From: an uncultured Eubacterium sp.
GTDB lineage: Bacteria; Bacillota_A; Clostridia; Lachnospirales; Lachnospiraceae
Assembly: GCA_947653505.1 (NCBI GenBank)
Contig: CANTHI010000257.1
Coordinates: 1-5,832, forward strand
Direction of reading: 5' to 3'
DNA length: 5,832 nucleotides
The notes beneath the pieces were generated by a model, which searched no databases, was not told the origin of the DNA, and saw only the letters and a program-made list of their open reading frames with translations. The translations under genes were made by a program, and so were the position numbers. How positions within the stretch are numbered: position 1 is the first letter of the stretch; every line of letters starts with the position of its first letter. Of the stretch, positions 1 through 5,832 are shown piece by piece.

Positions 1-1927
1 CATAAACGGTATGGAACAGTACATTATCATCAAACGTATATATTTTTGCCTTTGTATAACAAGGATCACAAAAATCATGATACAGGCTTTGAAAATAGTA
101 ATGGTTCATCATCCCATAGCAAAGATTTTCATTTAAAATGACATTTGCATGTTTTTCAGACCAGATACCGCTCTGTTCAAAAGACAAAAAAATAAAATTA
201 TGGACCATAAAATTTTCAGACAGTTTTACATTTTCTTCTGAAAAATCTGTCCAGTCTTCAAACTGTAATTTTGGACAGTATTTTTTTACAAAAGATACCG
301 CAAAATATTGTTCCGGAGCATACCGGAAGGTCATATTGCGGTATGGCAGCTGATCGGGTCTGGAAAACTTATAACCTCCCAGCTCCTCATCTTTTAAAAG
401 CGGAATATCCAGAAAATAATTTCTGATATCCTGCGCATATCCAAACATCCAGAAATCTGAAATATGAAAAGGCGTGGGCCTTCCTGTTTCATCCGAAGCA
501 AATCTGGAAAACAGTACATCGGTTAATACTCTATGCTTAAAATACATATATTGCCGGTTTCGTCTGGGATAACTATCCCAGTATTTCAAAAATTCATCGC
601 TTTCCAGTATAAAATCTGTCCGGAACTTTAAAATAAATTCCCTCTCTGCCAGCCGGATGCCTGCCTGCGTAGATACAATCTGGCGGTTGACATTATTATA
701 AACTTTTCCTGCTATATCAAAATATCCTGCACCCGGATCCTTGTTTAAAATGATCTTGTCAAATGTCAATCCACGGATATCTGCACCCTGCCAGGTTGAT
801 AAAATAATTTCCGCTCCGGGCAGAATTTTTCGTATGCTGCGCAGGCATTTTTTTGTATCCTGCGCAATCACCGCACCCTGCACAACTACAGATATCCTGG
901 CTGGATCTATCATCTTTTCTTTTTTAGGAGAAATGTACGCTGCCAGCTTTCTTTTTTTTTTGAGTGTTTTTTTCATATTATCCAGCGTAATTTTTTTCCT
1001 GCTCTTTACAGCTGTTTCAACCGTCGATATCCGAAATTCATTCACCGGATGTTCGATTTTAAAACATGCATTTAAGGATAAATATTCAAACCACATATCC
1101 GATGTATAATATACGTAAAGATGTCTCTGCCTTCCGACAAGACAGTCACACAGCCCACTGCGCAATGCATACACTGAATGACACGCATACCCCAGAGCCA
1201 GCAGGTCACTGACAGACATCCTGAGATTGACCGTACCACGGATCCGGTTTGCATCCTCTACGGCATTCGTTACAACCACAAACCCTTTCCGCTTTAACCT
1301 TTTCGCAAGATTCTCCCAAAATTCTTTTTTGATTCCCTGAAAAGACTGCGCTTCCGGGGCAAGCAGTACAATCTTATTCAAAGGTGCAAGCTTTTCCAGT
1401 TTTTCTTTCATTTTTCCGGATAACCGCAGCCTGCATTCCGGCGGTACTAAAAATTCCTTTTCCAGTCCGAGCATCTTTGCCCAGCCATCTACAAAATTTT
1501 TCCATCCGAGGTTTTTTTTCACCCACGAAGACGGCGCTGCGATAAAAGGGCGGTCCAGCTGCGGAATAGACGGAAAAATACGTTCGCACAGATCATTTTT
1601 AAACTGATCGATTTCATAATTCGTAAACTCATTATTTATTCCTGGTTCATCCATCAGTTTCTGAAAATCGATAACGGTATAGTTTTCAATCCCATACAAT
1701 TTTACAAGCACTTCCTGATTTTGCTGTATGAGAATATGTAACGGCCTTTTGTATTTCTTCAAAAAATCCTGATACAGCCCCAGCAGTACAAAGCTATCTC
1801 CAAGATGCCTGTGCAGCAGCAGATTATACTGTCCCTGTCTGCATAATCCTTCTATATACGCATAATATTCCAGATACTGATCAATCCCTGGTCTTTGCTC
1901 TCTTTTCTTATCCTGTATGTTGTGCAC
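1..1927 (-). CDS. GT9-like / WavE-family fusion glycosyltransferase, C-terminus cut by window edge
   Basis: The frame starting at GTG 1927 stays open for 642 codons and leaves the window without a stop. Residues 1-320 look like a GT-B, heptosyltransferase-like domain: HLGD at 41-44 (the GT9-type xGD motif), APEAQSF near 190-196, and RSGLCD at 256-261. A lysine-rich linker at about 318-343 follows. Residues 344-642 resemble the WavE family (named for a Vibrio cholerae LPS-core gene): SVVVQG at 346-351, STWQGAD at 377-383, NRQIVST at 414-420, KFRTD at 434-438 and SDFWMFG at 490-496. Both halves are probably cytoplasmic or membrane-associated transferases acting on a growing glycan; donor and acceptor are unknown. 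I chose GTG because no in-frame ATG occurs before codon 92, which would cut off the HLGD motif. AAGGAG lies 13 nt upstream, a long spacing. The gene sits 46 nt after the HAD phosphatase and is AT-richer than genes to the right. The family calls rest on motif recognition, not a search. Confidence 0.85.
   Translation of the reverse strand, partial: MHNIQDKKREQRPGIDQYLEYYAYIEGLCRQGQYNLLLHRHLGDSFVLLGLYQDFLKKYKRPLHILIQQNQEVLVKLYGIENYTVIDFQKLMDEPGINNEFTNYEIDQFKNDLCERIFPSIPQLDRPFIAAPSSWVKKNLGWKNFVDGWAKMLGLEKEFLVPPECRLRLSGKMKEKLEKLAPLNKIVLLAPEAQSFQGIKKEFWENLAKRLKRKGFVVVTNAVEDANRIRGTVNLRMSVSDLLALGYACHSVYALRSGLCDCLVGRQRHLYVYYTSDMWFEYLSLNACFKIEHPVNEFRISTVETAVKSRKKITLDNMKKTLKKKRKLAAYISPKKEKMIDPARISVVVQGAVIAQDTKKCLRSIRKILPGAEIILSTWQGADIRGLTFDKIILNKDPGAGYFDIAGKVYNNVNRQIVSTQAGIRLAEREFILKFRTDFILESDEFLKYWDSYPRRNRQYMYFKHRVLTDVLFSRFASDETGRPTPFHISDFWMFGYAQDIRNYFLDIPLLKDEELGGYKFSRPDQLPYRNMTFRYAPEQYFAVSFVKKYCPKLQFEDWTDFSEENVKLSENFMVHNFIFLSFEQSGIWSEKHANVILNENLCYGMMNHYYFQSLYHDFCDPCYTKAKIYTFDDNVLFHTVY
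952..961 (-). repeat. A10 homopolymer at the fusion-protein domain junction
   Basis: Ten consecutive A residues on the coding strand encode lysines 323-325 and the first base of the next codon, in the linker between the GT9-like and WavE-like halves. Slippage by one base either way would give a stop soon after: TAA at 926-924 after gain of one A, or TGA at 912-910 after loss of one A. Either outcome leaves the N-terminal domain alone. Confidence 0.8.
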
Positions 1928-1946
1928 TTTTTATGACATTCTCCTT
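1928..1946 (-). promoter_or_regulatory. ribosome binding site of the GT9-like/WavE gene with a long spacer
   Basis: AAGGAG occupies 1946-1941 and the GTG start is at 1927, leaving a 13-nt spacer. An ATG at 1939, only one base from the AAGGAG, opens a two-codon frame (ATG TCA TAA) in the same frame as the GTG and ends 3 nt before it. The ATG is too close to the Shine-Dalgarno to be a likely start. Confidence 0.5.
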
Positions 1947-1973
1947 TTATTCCATTTTTATATTGCTGATATT

Positions 1974-2363
1974 TTATAAGCTTTTCCTGATATGAAATTC
2001 CAGATTTACGTCCGCATCCCTGTCCACGTTTCTGGCAACTGCTGTTTTTAATCCAGACGGTTTTTTATCATTGATCACGATCCGCTCCCCATACGGAACC
2101 TGATATAAAACCGCGTCAAAACGGACTCCATGTTCCAGCAGAAATTTTTCTGTCATCTGTGCATATTCTTTAGATCTGGACGTCAGAAAAATGATCATAT
2201 CTTCTTGTGGAATTGATTTTAAAAATTGTTCCGCTCCATGTAAAAAAGTATCCCTGCCATCCTGTTTATAGCCATTATGTTTTACCATCGTACCGTCCAG
2301 ATCCAGAATCCAGGTATGTGCAAGTGCGGACAATATCAGTTTTTTATCTCTATTTTCCAGCAT
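1974..2363 (-). CDS. small HAD-superfamily phosphatase
   Basis: This 129-residue protein has the HAD core with little room for a cap. Motif I is DLDGT at 21-25, with nucleophile D21 and acid/base D23. Motif II is the Thr in FLTSRS (T61), and a motif IV-like acidic site is IND at 97-99. It recalls the small capsule-associated HAD phosphatases (BcbF/EcbF type), which is inference. A likely role is removing a phosphate from a sugar bisphosphate made by the neighbouring kinase, as GmhB does in heptose pathways. A longer frame begins at 2414, but I chose ATG 2363 because GGGGAG at 2379-2374 lies 10 nt upstream and the homology-like region starts soon after. The start overlaps the end of the isomerase gene by 14 nt, so translation is probably coupled. 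Confidence 0.85.
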   Translation of the reverse strand: MLENRDKKLILSALAHTWILDLDGTMVKHNGYKQDGRDTFLHGAEQFLKSIPQEDMIIFLTSRSKEYAQMTEKFLLEHGVRFDAVLYQVPYGERIVINDKKPSGLKTAVARNVDRDADVNLEFHIRKSL

Positions 2364-2939
2364 CACGCAGCATCTCCCCGATATGTCCGCCCGGATGGTT
2401 CTTTTTAAAATCACCCAGTGTCACACCTCTTCTTTTTGCCACTTCCATCGCCAGCCCCTGCAGGATCACCAGATTCACTGTCGTAGAATTATTGGGCACA
2501 ACATTCCACAGATCCCCTTCGTGCTCCAGCTTTAAAATAATACATTTTCCGATTTCCCTGGTCAGTGTTGAGTTTTCTTCAAAAGAAAGCAGCCACAAAT
2601 TACAGCCTCTTTCTTTTAACAGCTTCGTCAGATAAATCGATTCTTCTGTTTCTCCGCTTTTTGTCAGCAGGATCACCAGATCTGCCTCATGCACCATACC
2701 GATATCGCCATGTGCGGCGCTATTCGTATTCATATAGCTGGCCGGCTGGCCCAGCGAATGCATCGTTCCGACAAATTTATCACAGACAGGTACATTTTTC
2801 CCAAGTCCGCTCACAATCACCTGATGCCCGGCCTCTATCGTGTCTGCCGCCTCCGTTACGAGCTGCTCAAACCTGCCGTGTCCAGTGAATGAACGGAACG
2901 GTCAATCATCTTTAGTATATTTTCAAAATAGCGGATCAT
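2350..2939 (-). pseudogene. SIS-domain sugar-phosphate isomerase (KdsD/KpsF/GutQ-like, no CBS), frameshifted near 5' end
   Basis: ATG 2939 overlaps the previous stop as ATGA and has an excellent site, GGAGGAGG at 2951-2944. Its frame runs only 27 codons to TAA 2858-2856. The family-like sequence continues in the other frame, open from 2901 to TAG 2350, and the two join naturally near 2878-2872 if one base is missing (DTA then RFEQL). The span is 590 nt; adding one base gives 197 codons, or 196 residues, a good length for a SIS-only enzyme. Visible motifs are GLGKN, SLGQPASY, AAHGDIGMV, KSGETEE and NHPGGHIG, which match KdsD-type arabinose-5-phosphate isomerases, where the lysine and the two histidines lie in or near the active site. 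An internal GTG at 2820 could yield 156 residues without the N-terminal helices, but no good ribosome site precedes it. I see no canonical slippery heptamer, so a lesion or a sequencing error is likelier than programmed shifting. KdsD interconverts ribulose- and arabinose-5-phosphate; the substrate here is unproven. Confidence 0.8.
2374..2379 (-). promoter_or_regulatory. ribosome binding site of the HAD gene
   Basis: GGGGAG lies 10 nt before ATG 2363, inside the 3' end of the isomerase frame. It decides the start over the longer upstream frame. Confidence 0.5.
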
Positions 2940-4438
2940 AACGCCTCCTCCAAATAATACAGTCCATGATAAAATGCTCCGCAGACCGAATCATAATCTT
3001 CCCATGCGTAAGTAGTTAACGACAGCCAGATCACGGCATGCAGAAAATGCATCTGATCTGGTTTGACCTCACCCTTTAGCAGTTCAAAAAATGTCTGCTC
3101 CATGTCCTCCCAATGATTCGAATCTACCTGCAGCGTCACCCCGTGTTCTTTGATATCCAGAGTAAACCTCTTTAAATTAAACTGGTCATAATTGCCCACA
3201 ATGGAGTAATACAGTTTTGCCCAGTCATACGCGGGATCGCCGTACAGTTCCGTTTTGCCAAAATATCCCCGTGGATCGATCAGCACAGGGATCCTGTCCT
3301 GTTTCAGTAGCAGATTGCTGAATGTACAGTCTCCGTGAATCAGCTTAAATTCTGCCGGCAGGTACTCCCATGCCTTTTGTTCCAGCAGTTTTCTTTCAAA
3401 AAATACATTCCGGCACTGCCTTCCATTTACCGTCACTGTCCTGTCATTTGCAAACGGAACAAGATCTTTTATCTTTTCCAGACGGTCAAATGTCTTACCG
3501 ATGTATGCCTCATAATAACTGTCCCTGTCCACAGGCACACAGGCTGTTTCCTGTACAGCATGAAGGCATTCTATGATCTGGCTAAGAATCTCTTTTTTCT
3601 TTTCAAAAGACAGATCTGTATATTCATAAATATTTTTCCCGTCGATTTTTTCCATTTTCAGAGGATCCAGCGCATAGATCTCTGGCATATTTTTAAAACC
3701 TTTTTTTGCAAGCTTTTCATACCAGTTTCGTTCCCGTACCGCAAGCGCCTTACCCTGCGCGTCGATCCCTTCTTTGATGACCATGTCTTTTTCTATCGTC
3801 AGGCGGTTAAAAGGACGGCACTTTTCCGTCTCTAATTTTTCATATTCCGAAAGCAGCCCGTATTCTTTTGTCTGATGCAGCGCAAGCTCCTGAAACGCGA
3901 TCTCTTTTTCTCCAAGCCATTTTACAAATTCCCCTTCAGACGGGACATCCGCAAGGACGGATTTATTTTGAAAAATAAACTGTCCCGCGACTCCGGTTTC
4001 CCTGCCTGGCTTTTCATAAAACTTCCCATTTTCATAGCTCCATCTGCATGTAAAATCTTTCGAAATACCTATATAATCAGCAGGAACCTCCGGCATCTGA
4101 TATTCGTCCGGCAGGATCAGGTCACTCCAGATCAGCATAAACGGTTCTCCCTCAGGTATGCACGAGAGCGCGTCCTGTATGCCGCCGCATGTTCCCTGCC
4201 TGCCGCCTGCATCTACGAGCTGATAATCCACATCTGCAAATGCTTCCAGATAGCGCTTTAATACATCATATTTATAATCCCCGATAATCACATACTTTTT
4301 TTCCGGATATTTTCGGAACAGATGGAACAGCACCGGCAGATTCTGCACCGGAACAAGCGCTTTTGGTTTATTATGCGTCAGCTGTTTCATACGTGTCCCT
4401 TTTCCGCCTGCCTGCACGATAATATAACGCACTTCCAT
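2936..4438 (-). CDS. bifunctional sugar-1-phosphate nucleotidylyltransferase / APH-like kinase
   Basis: This 500-residue, two-domain protein begins with a nucleotidylyltransferase domain (about 1-200): AGGKGTRM at 10-17 binds the nucleotide phosphates, NKPKALVPV at 23-31 is the usual lysine-bearing segment, QGTCGG at 81-86 would contact the base, and WSD at 104-106 supplies a metal-binding Asp. The second domain (about 205-500) is an aminoglycoside/choline-kinase-like phosphotransferase: VIK at 220-222 is a candidate ATP lysine, HGDCTFSN at 368-375 is the Brenner catalytic loop with D370 and N375, and IDPRG at 387-391 carries the metal-binding D388. The protein probably phosphorylates a sugar or small alcohol and then activates it as an NDP or CDP derivative; the substrate is unknown. 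Licensed alternatives include a LicC/LicA-like choline system. A longer frame from TTG 4513 runs through the repeat array, but ATG 4438 has a well-placed GGGAGG and starts just before the first beta strand. The stop overlaps the isomerase start as ATGA. Confidence 0.88.
   Translation of the reverse strand: MEVRYIIVQAGGKGTRMKQLTHNKPKALVPVQNLPVLFHLFRKYPEKKYVIIGDYKYDVLKRYLEAFADVDYQLVDAGGRQGTCGGIQDALSCIPEGEPFMLIWSDLILPDEYQMPEVPADYIGISKDFTCRWSYENGKFYEKPGRETGVAGQFIFQNKSVLADVPSEGEFVKWLGEKEIAFQELALHQTKEYGLLSEYEKLETEKCRPFNRLTIEKDMVIKEGIDAQGKALAVRERNWYEKLAKKGFKNMPEIYALDPLKMEKIDGKNIYEYTDLSFEKKKEILSQIIECLHAVQETACVPVDRDSYYEAYIGKTFDRLEKIKDLVPFANDRTVTVNGRQCRNVFFERKLLEQKAWEYLPAEFKLIHGDCTFSNLLLKQDRIPVLIDPRGYFGKTELYGDPAYDWAKLYYSIVGNYDQFNLKRFTLDIKEHGVTLQVDSNHWEDMEQTFFELLKGEVKPDQMHFLHAVIWLSLTTYAWEDYDSVCGAFYHGLYYLEEAL
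2944..2951 (-). promoter_or_regulatory. strong ribosome binding site of the isomerase gene
   Basis: GGAGGAGG is doubled, so the first GGAGG is 7 nt and the second 4 nt from ATG 2939. Its strength fixes the original start and so supports the frameshift interpretation. Confidence 0.65.
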
Positions 4439-4501
4439 GATGTTTTCCTCCCTTGATGTTTTCCTCCCCTGATGTTTTCCTCCCCTGATGTTTTCCTCCC
4501 T
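4438..4501 (-). repeat. four tandem 16-bp repeats, each containing a ribosome binding site
   Basis: On the coding strand the unit reads AGGGAGGAAAACATCA or GGGGAGGAAAACATCA. Four perfect-period units lie at 4486-4501, 4470-4485, 4454-4469 and 4438-4453; only the first base of the unit varies between A and G. The array starts in the stop codon of the GT9-like gene and ends inside the start codon of the nucleotidylyltransferase/kinase. Only the last copy is followed by G to make ATG, so there are four Shine-Dalgarno cores but one start. A degenerate fifth fragment of about 5 bases (4502-4506) lies in the upstream gene. Confidence 0.95.
4447..4452 (-). promoter_or_regulatory. functional ribosome binding site of the nucleotidylyltransferase/kinase
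   Basis: The repeat copy nearest the start gives GGGAGG with an 8-nt spacer to ATG 4438. Equivalent sites lie 16, 32 and 48 nt further upstream and have no start codon of their own. Confidence 0.75.
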
Positions 4502-5472
4502 TAATGACCGCAACTGTCCGGCTGCCTGTCTGATCTTCGCCAGACTGCCGCGACCGCATCGATATCGTCTTCCATATTGCCTGTCAGCTCATACTGAAAT
4601 ATTCCGGATCCGGGCATTCCGGTCTGCCGCAGATCATAAAATGCCGTCAGACCATATGCCGGCGGATACAATGCCGCCACCCTGCAGCCTGAAAACGCGG
4701 CAAGGTCAAGCAGACCGCTGCGGATACCAATTACGGCTTCATACTGTCCCAGATTTTCATACCATACTTTTAAGCTGCCGTACGCCGCTTTTGTACCGGC
4801 TGGTAGCTGCCGCCCCTGCGGCGCGTTTACATACACCTCGTAATTTTCTGCCAGCAGCCTGCGGGCAAGCAGCTCAGACAGCTGTTTTGTCTGATCATAA
4901 GAAATTGCCTGCGCATAAGGGCAAAGCAGCACCTTTTTGCGAAATGAAACCTTGTGGCTGTTGTTATTCCGGGTTCCTGCCGGAAGCTCAAACCTGCTGT
5001 CCGGCTGCAGTCCCAGCGCCCCCTGACAGATACAGTTTTTCAGATTCAGCTGTGGAAATTGCTTTGCAAAATCAAAGCCCATCACGAAGCCATTTGCCGG
5101 CTCTATGATACGGCAGTCTTTCCATGTGTGAAACAGCTGCTGCCCGGATGCGTACCTGTTCGCGATACATAAAAGACGCATCCCAATTCCAGAAACCGTA
5201 TGATATTCACAGCTGACACCCGGATACAGCCGCGCCAGCTCCTGGAATCTTTCCACGCTTACAATCCGCAGTTTTTTGATATTGTGTTTTTTCTGAAACG
5301 CACGCGCATATCCCATCGTGTACAAAAAGTCTCCGATATGTCCGCAGACAACCAGATGATATGCGCCTTTTTTCCGCACCCTGGTCTTATAATACACAGC
5401 CGCTGCCGGAATGATAAACATTTGCTGCAGCACGCTTTTTGTCAGTGTCTTAATAAAAAGAAATCTTTCCAT
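4501..5472 (-). CDS. heptosyltransferase-like (GT9-like, GT-B fold) glycosyltransferase
   Basis: This 323-residue protein is related to the ADP-heptose:LPS heptosyltransferase-like family. The N-terminal Rossmann half has VVCGHIGD at 41-48, then YARAFQKKHN and a second strand (KLRIVSVE), the usual GT9 pattern. The C-terminal half begins near 180 with VLLCPYAQAIS and has GIRSGLLD at 249-256, the probable nucleotide-sugar-binding loop. It likely transfers a sugar to a lipid- or glycan-linked acceptor at the inner face of the membrane; the donor need not be a heptose. The same motif order occurs in the N-terminal half of the gene at 1-1927. ATG 5472 is preceded by GAGAG nine bases away and overlaps the upstream gene by 31 nt. 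The next in-frame ATG (5421) would avoid the overlap but has no visible ribosome site. The stop runs straight into the repeat array. Confidence 0.8.
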   Translation of the reverse strand: MERFLFIKTLTKSVLQQMFIIPAAAVYYKTRVRKKGAYHLVVCGHIGDFLYTMGYARAFQKKHNIKKLRIVSVERFQELARLYPGVSCEYHTVSGIGMRLLCIANRYASGQQLFHTWKDCRIIEPANGFVMGFDFAKQFPQLNLKNCICQGALGLQPDSRFELPAGTRNNNSHKVSFRKKVLLCPYAQAISYDQTKQLSELLARRLLAENYEVYVNAPQGRQLPAGTKAAYGSLKVWYENLGQYEAVIGIRSGLLDLAAFSGCRVAALYPPAYGLTAFYDLRQTGMPGSGIFQYELTGNMEDDIDAVAAVWRRSDRQPDSCGH

Positions 5473-5832
5473 TTCCGTATTCTCTCAAAATCCCGCTCAC
5501 TGCAGCGGCACACACTCATGACAGCAAACAGCCGGTAACGGCTTTTGATTCTTTGATATAGCTCCCCGTCTGTCTGCCGCAGCTCCCTGGTGAATCCCCG
5601 CGCTGTCTTTCTTCCCCGTTTTCTGTCACGGCATCTGAAACATGCCGTCACGTAATAATCCGTCACTACCGATACGAGCTTACGGTACCAGTATTCCTTT
5701 CCGGCCTCTGTTTTTTCTTTGTTCCGGCTTTTTGTCCGGACAATGGCCCGGATAACTTCCTCCATCTGATGGATCCTCTTCTCCCGGTTTCTGGCGGAAA
5801 TACTCTGGGAAGGATCACCGGTCCGGTATACA
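5442..5832 (-). CDS. C-terminal part of a probable family-2 glycosyltransferase, 5' end outside window
   Basis: The frame enters from the right edge and gives 129 residues before TGA 5444-5442. The first visible residues, VYRTGDPSQSIS, match the segment that often closes a GT2 (GT-A fold) catalytic domain, followed by a helical, Arg/Lys-rich tail with several cysteines and aromatic residues. An internal ATG at 5765 would give 107 residues, but it lies within this continuous frame and is not a credible gene start. It is probably a transferase that acts before or beside the downstream GT9-like enzyme. The catalytic DxD and donor-binding regions would lie outside the window, so the family call rests on the tail alone. 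Confidence 0.65.
   Translation of the reverse strand, partial: VYRTGDPSQSISARNREKRIHQMEEVIRAIVRTKSRNKEKTEAGKEYWYRKLVSVVTDYYVTACFRCRDRKRGRKTARGFTRELRQTDGELYQRIKSRYRLFAVMSVCRCSERDFERIRKWKDFFLLRH

Noticed and set aside
564..581. Perfect inverted repeat CTGGGATA-AC-TATCCCAG
   Set aside because: It lies within the coding frame of the WavE-like domain, has a 2-base loop and no following T tract, so it is neither a terminator nor a clear operator.
1072..1589. Minus-strand frames of 60 and 71 codons
   Set aside because: They are out of frame with the 642-codon frame that covers the same bases and carries the family motifs.
2207..2888. Overlapping plus-strand frames of 142, 107 and 67 codons
   Set aside because: They mirror the HAD and isomerase genes and show no motif of their own.
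2856..2901. Programmed -1 ribosomal frameshift in the isomerase gene
   Set aside because: The overlap region has no X-XXY-YYZ slippery heptamer, so a one-base lesion or sequencing error explains it better.
3335..3835. Plus-strand open frame of 166 codons
   Set aside because: It lies opposite the nucleotidylyltransferase/kinase, whose motifs are clear; it has no recognisable domain and reads as an antisense shadow.
4438..4501. Repeat array as a CRISPR or iteron origin
   Set aside because: The units are directly adjacent without spacers, the period is 16 bp, and the array sits exactly at a gene junction in a polysaccharide operon with no cas or rep gene.
4438..4513. N-terminal extension of the nucleotidylyltransferase/kinase from TTG 4513 through the repeats
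   Set aside because: The extra 25 residues are only the translated repeat, and ATG 4438 has a correct ribosome site next to the conserved first strand.
4488..5108. Plus-strand open frame of 206 codons
   Set aside because: It is opposite the GT9-like gene, is rich in Pro, Arg and Cys in the manner of a shadow frame, and has no convincing domain.

Overview
The window is a compact stretch of a surface-polysaccharide (capsule, exopolysaccharide or cell-wall glycan) gene cluster. Every supported gene lies on the minus strand and is read from right to left. Intergenic gaps are short (62 and 46 nt) and the other junctions overlap (31, 4 and 14 nt), so this looks like part of one operon. I see no promoter, terminator, RNA gene, transposase, CRISPR array or attachment site, and no gene-free stretch over 300 bases. 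Strong AGGAGG-type ribosome sites, moderate GC and the gene types suggest a Gram-positive anaerobe of the Clostridia, possibly Lachnospiraceae. That placement is an inference from style, not from a marker gene.

Layout in transcription order: (1) 5442-5832, the C-terminal end of a probable family-2 glycosyltransferase, cut by the right edge; (2) 4501-5472, a GT-B, heptosyltransferase-like (GT9-like) protein; (3) 4438-4501, four tandem 16-bp repeats, each carrying a ribosome binding site, in front of the next start codon; (4) 2936-4438, a two-domain enzyme with an N-terminal sugar-1-phosphate nucleotidylyltransferase and a C-terminal aminoglycoside/choline-kinase-like phosphotransferase; (5) 2350-2939, a SIS-domain aldose/ketose phosphate isomerase of the KdsD/KpsF/GutQ type without CBS domains, whose reading frame is broken near the 5' end by what looks like a one-base loss; (6) 1974-2363, a small HAD-superfamily phosphatase; (7) 1-1927, open across the left edge, a large fusion with a second GT9-like domain at the N-terminus and a WavE-type glycosyltransferase domain at the C-terminus. 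The fusion has no stop codon inside the window.

Together, genes 4-6 have the logic of an activated-sugar pathway: isomerase, kinase, phosphatase and nucleotidylyltransferase. This parallels the GmhA/HddA/GmhB/HddC route to GDP-heptose, but with a KdsD-like isomerase and a fused kinase/nucleotidylyltransferase. The flanking glycosyltransferases would use that sugar or build the surrounding glycan. Substrate and product cannot be read from sequence; an NDP-activated pentose or related sugar is my speculation. The most notable points are the repeated ribosome-binding-site array, the frameshift in the isomerase, the A10 tract exactly at the domain junction of the GT9-like/WavE fusion, and the fall in GC from the right end (about 50-58% in sampled lines) to the left end (about 30-33%).
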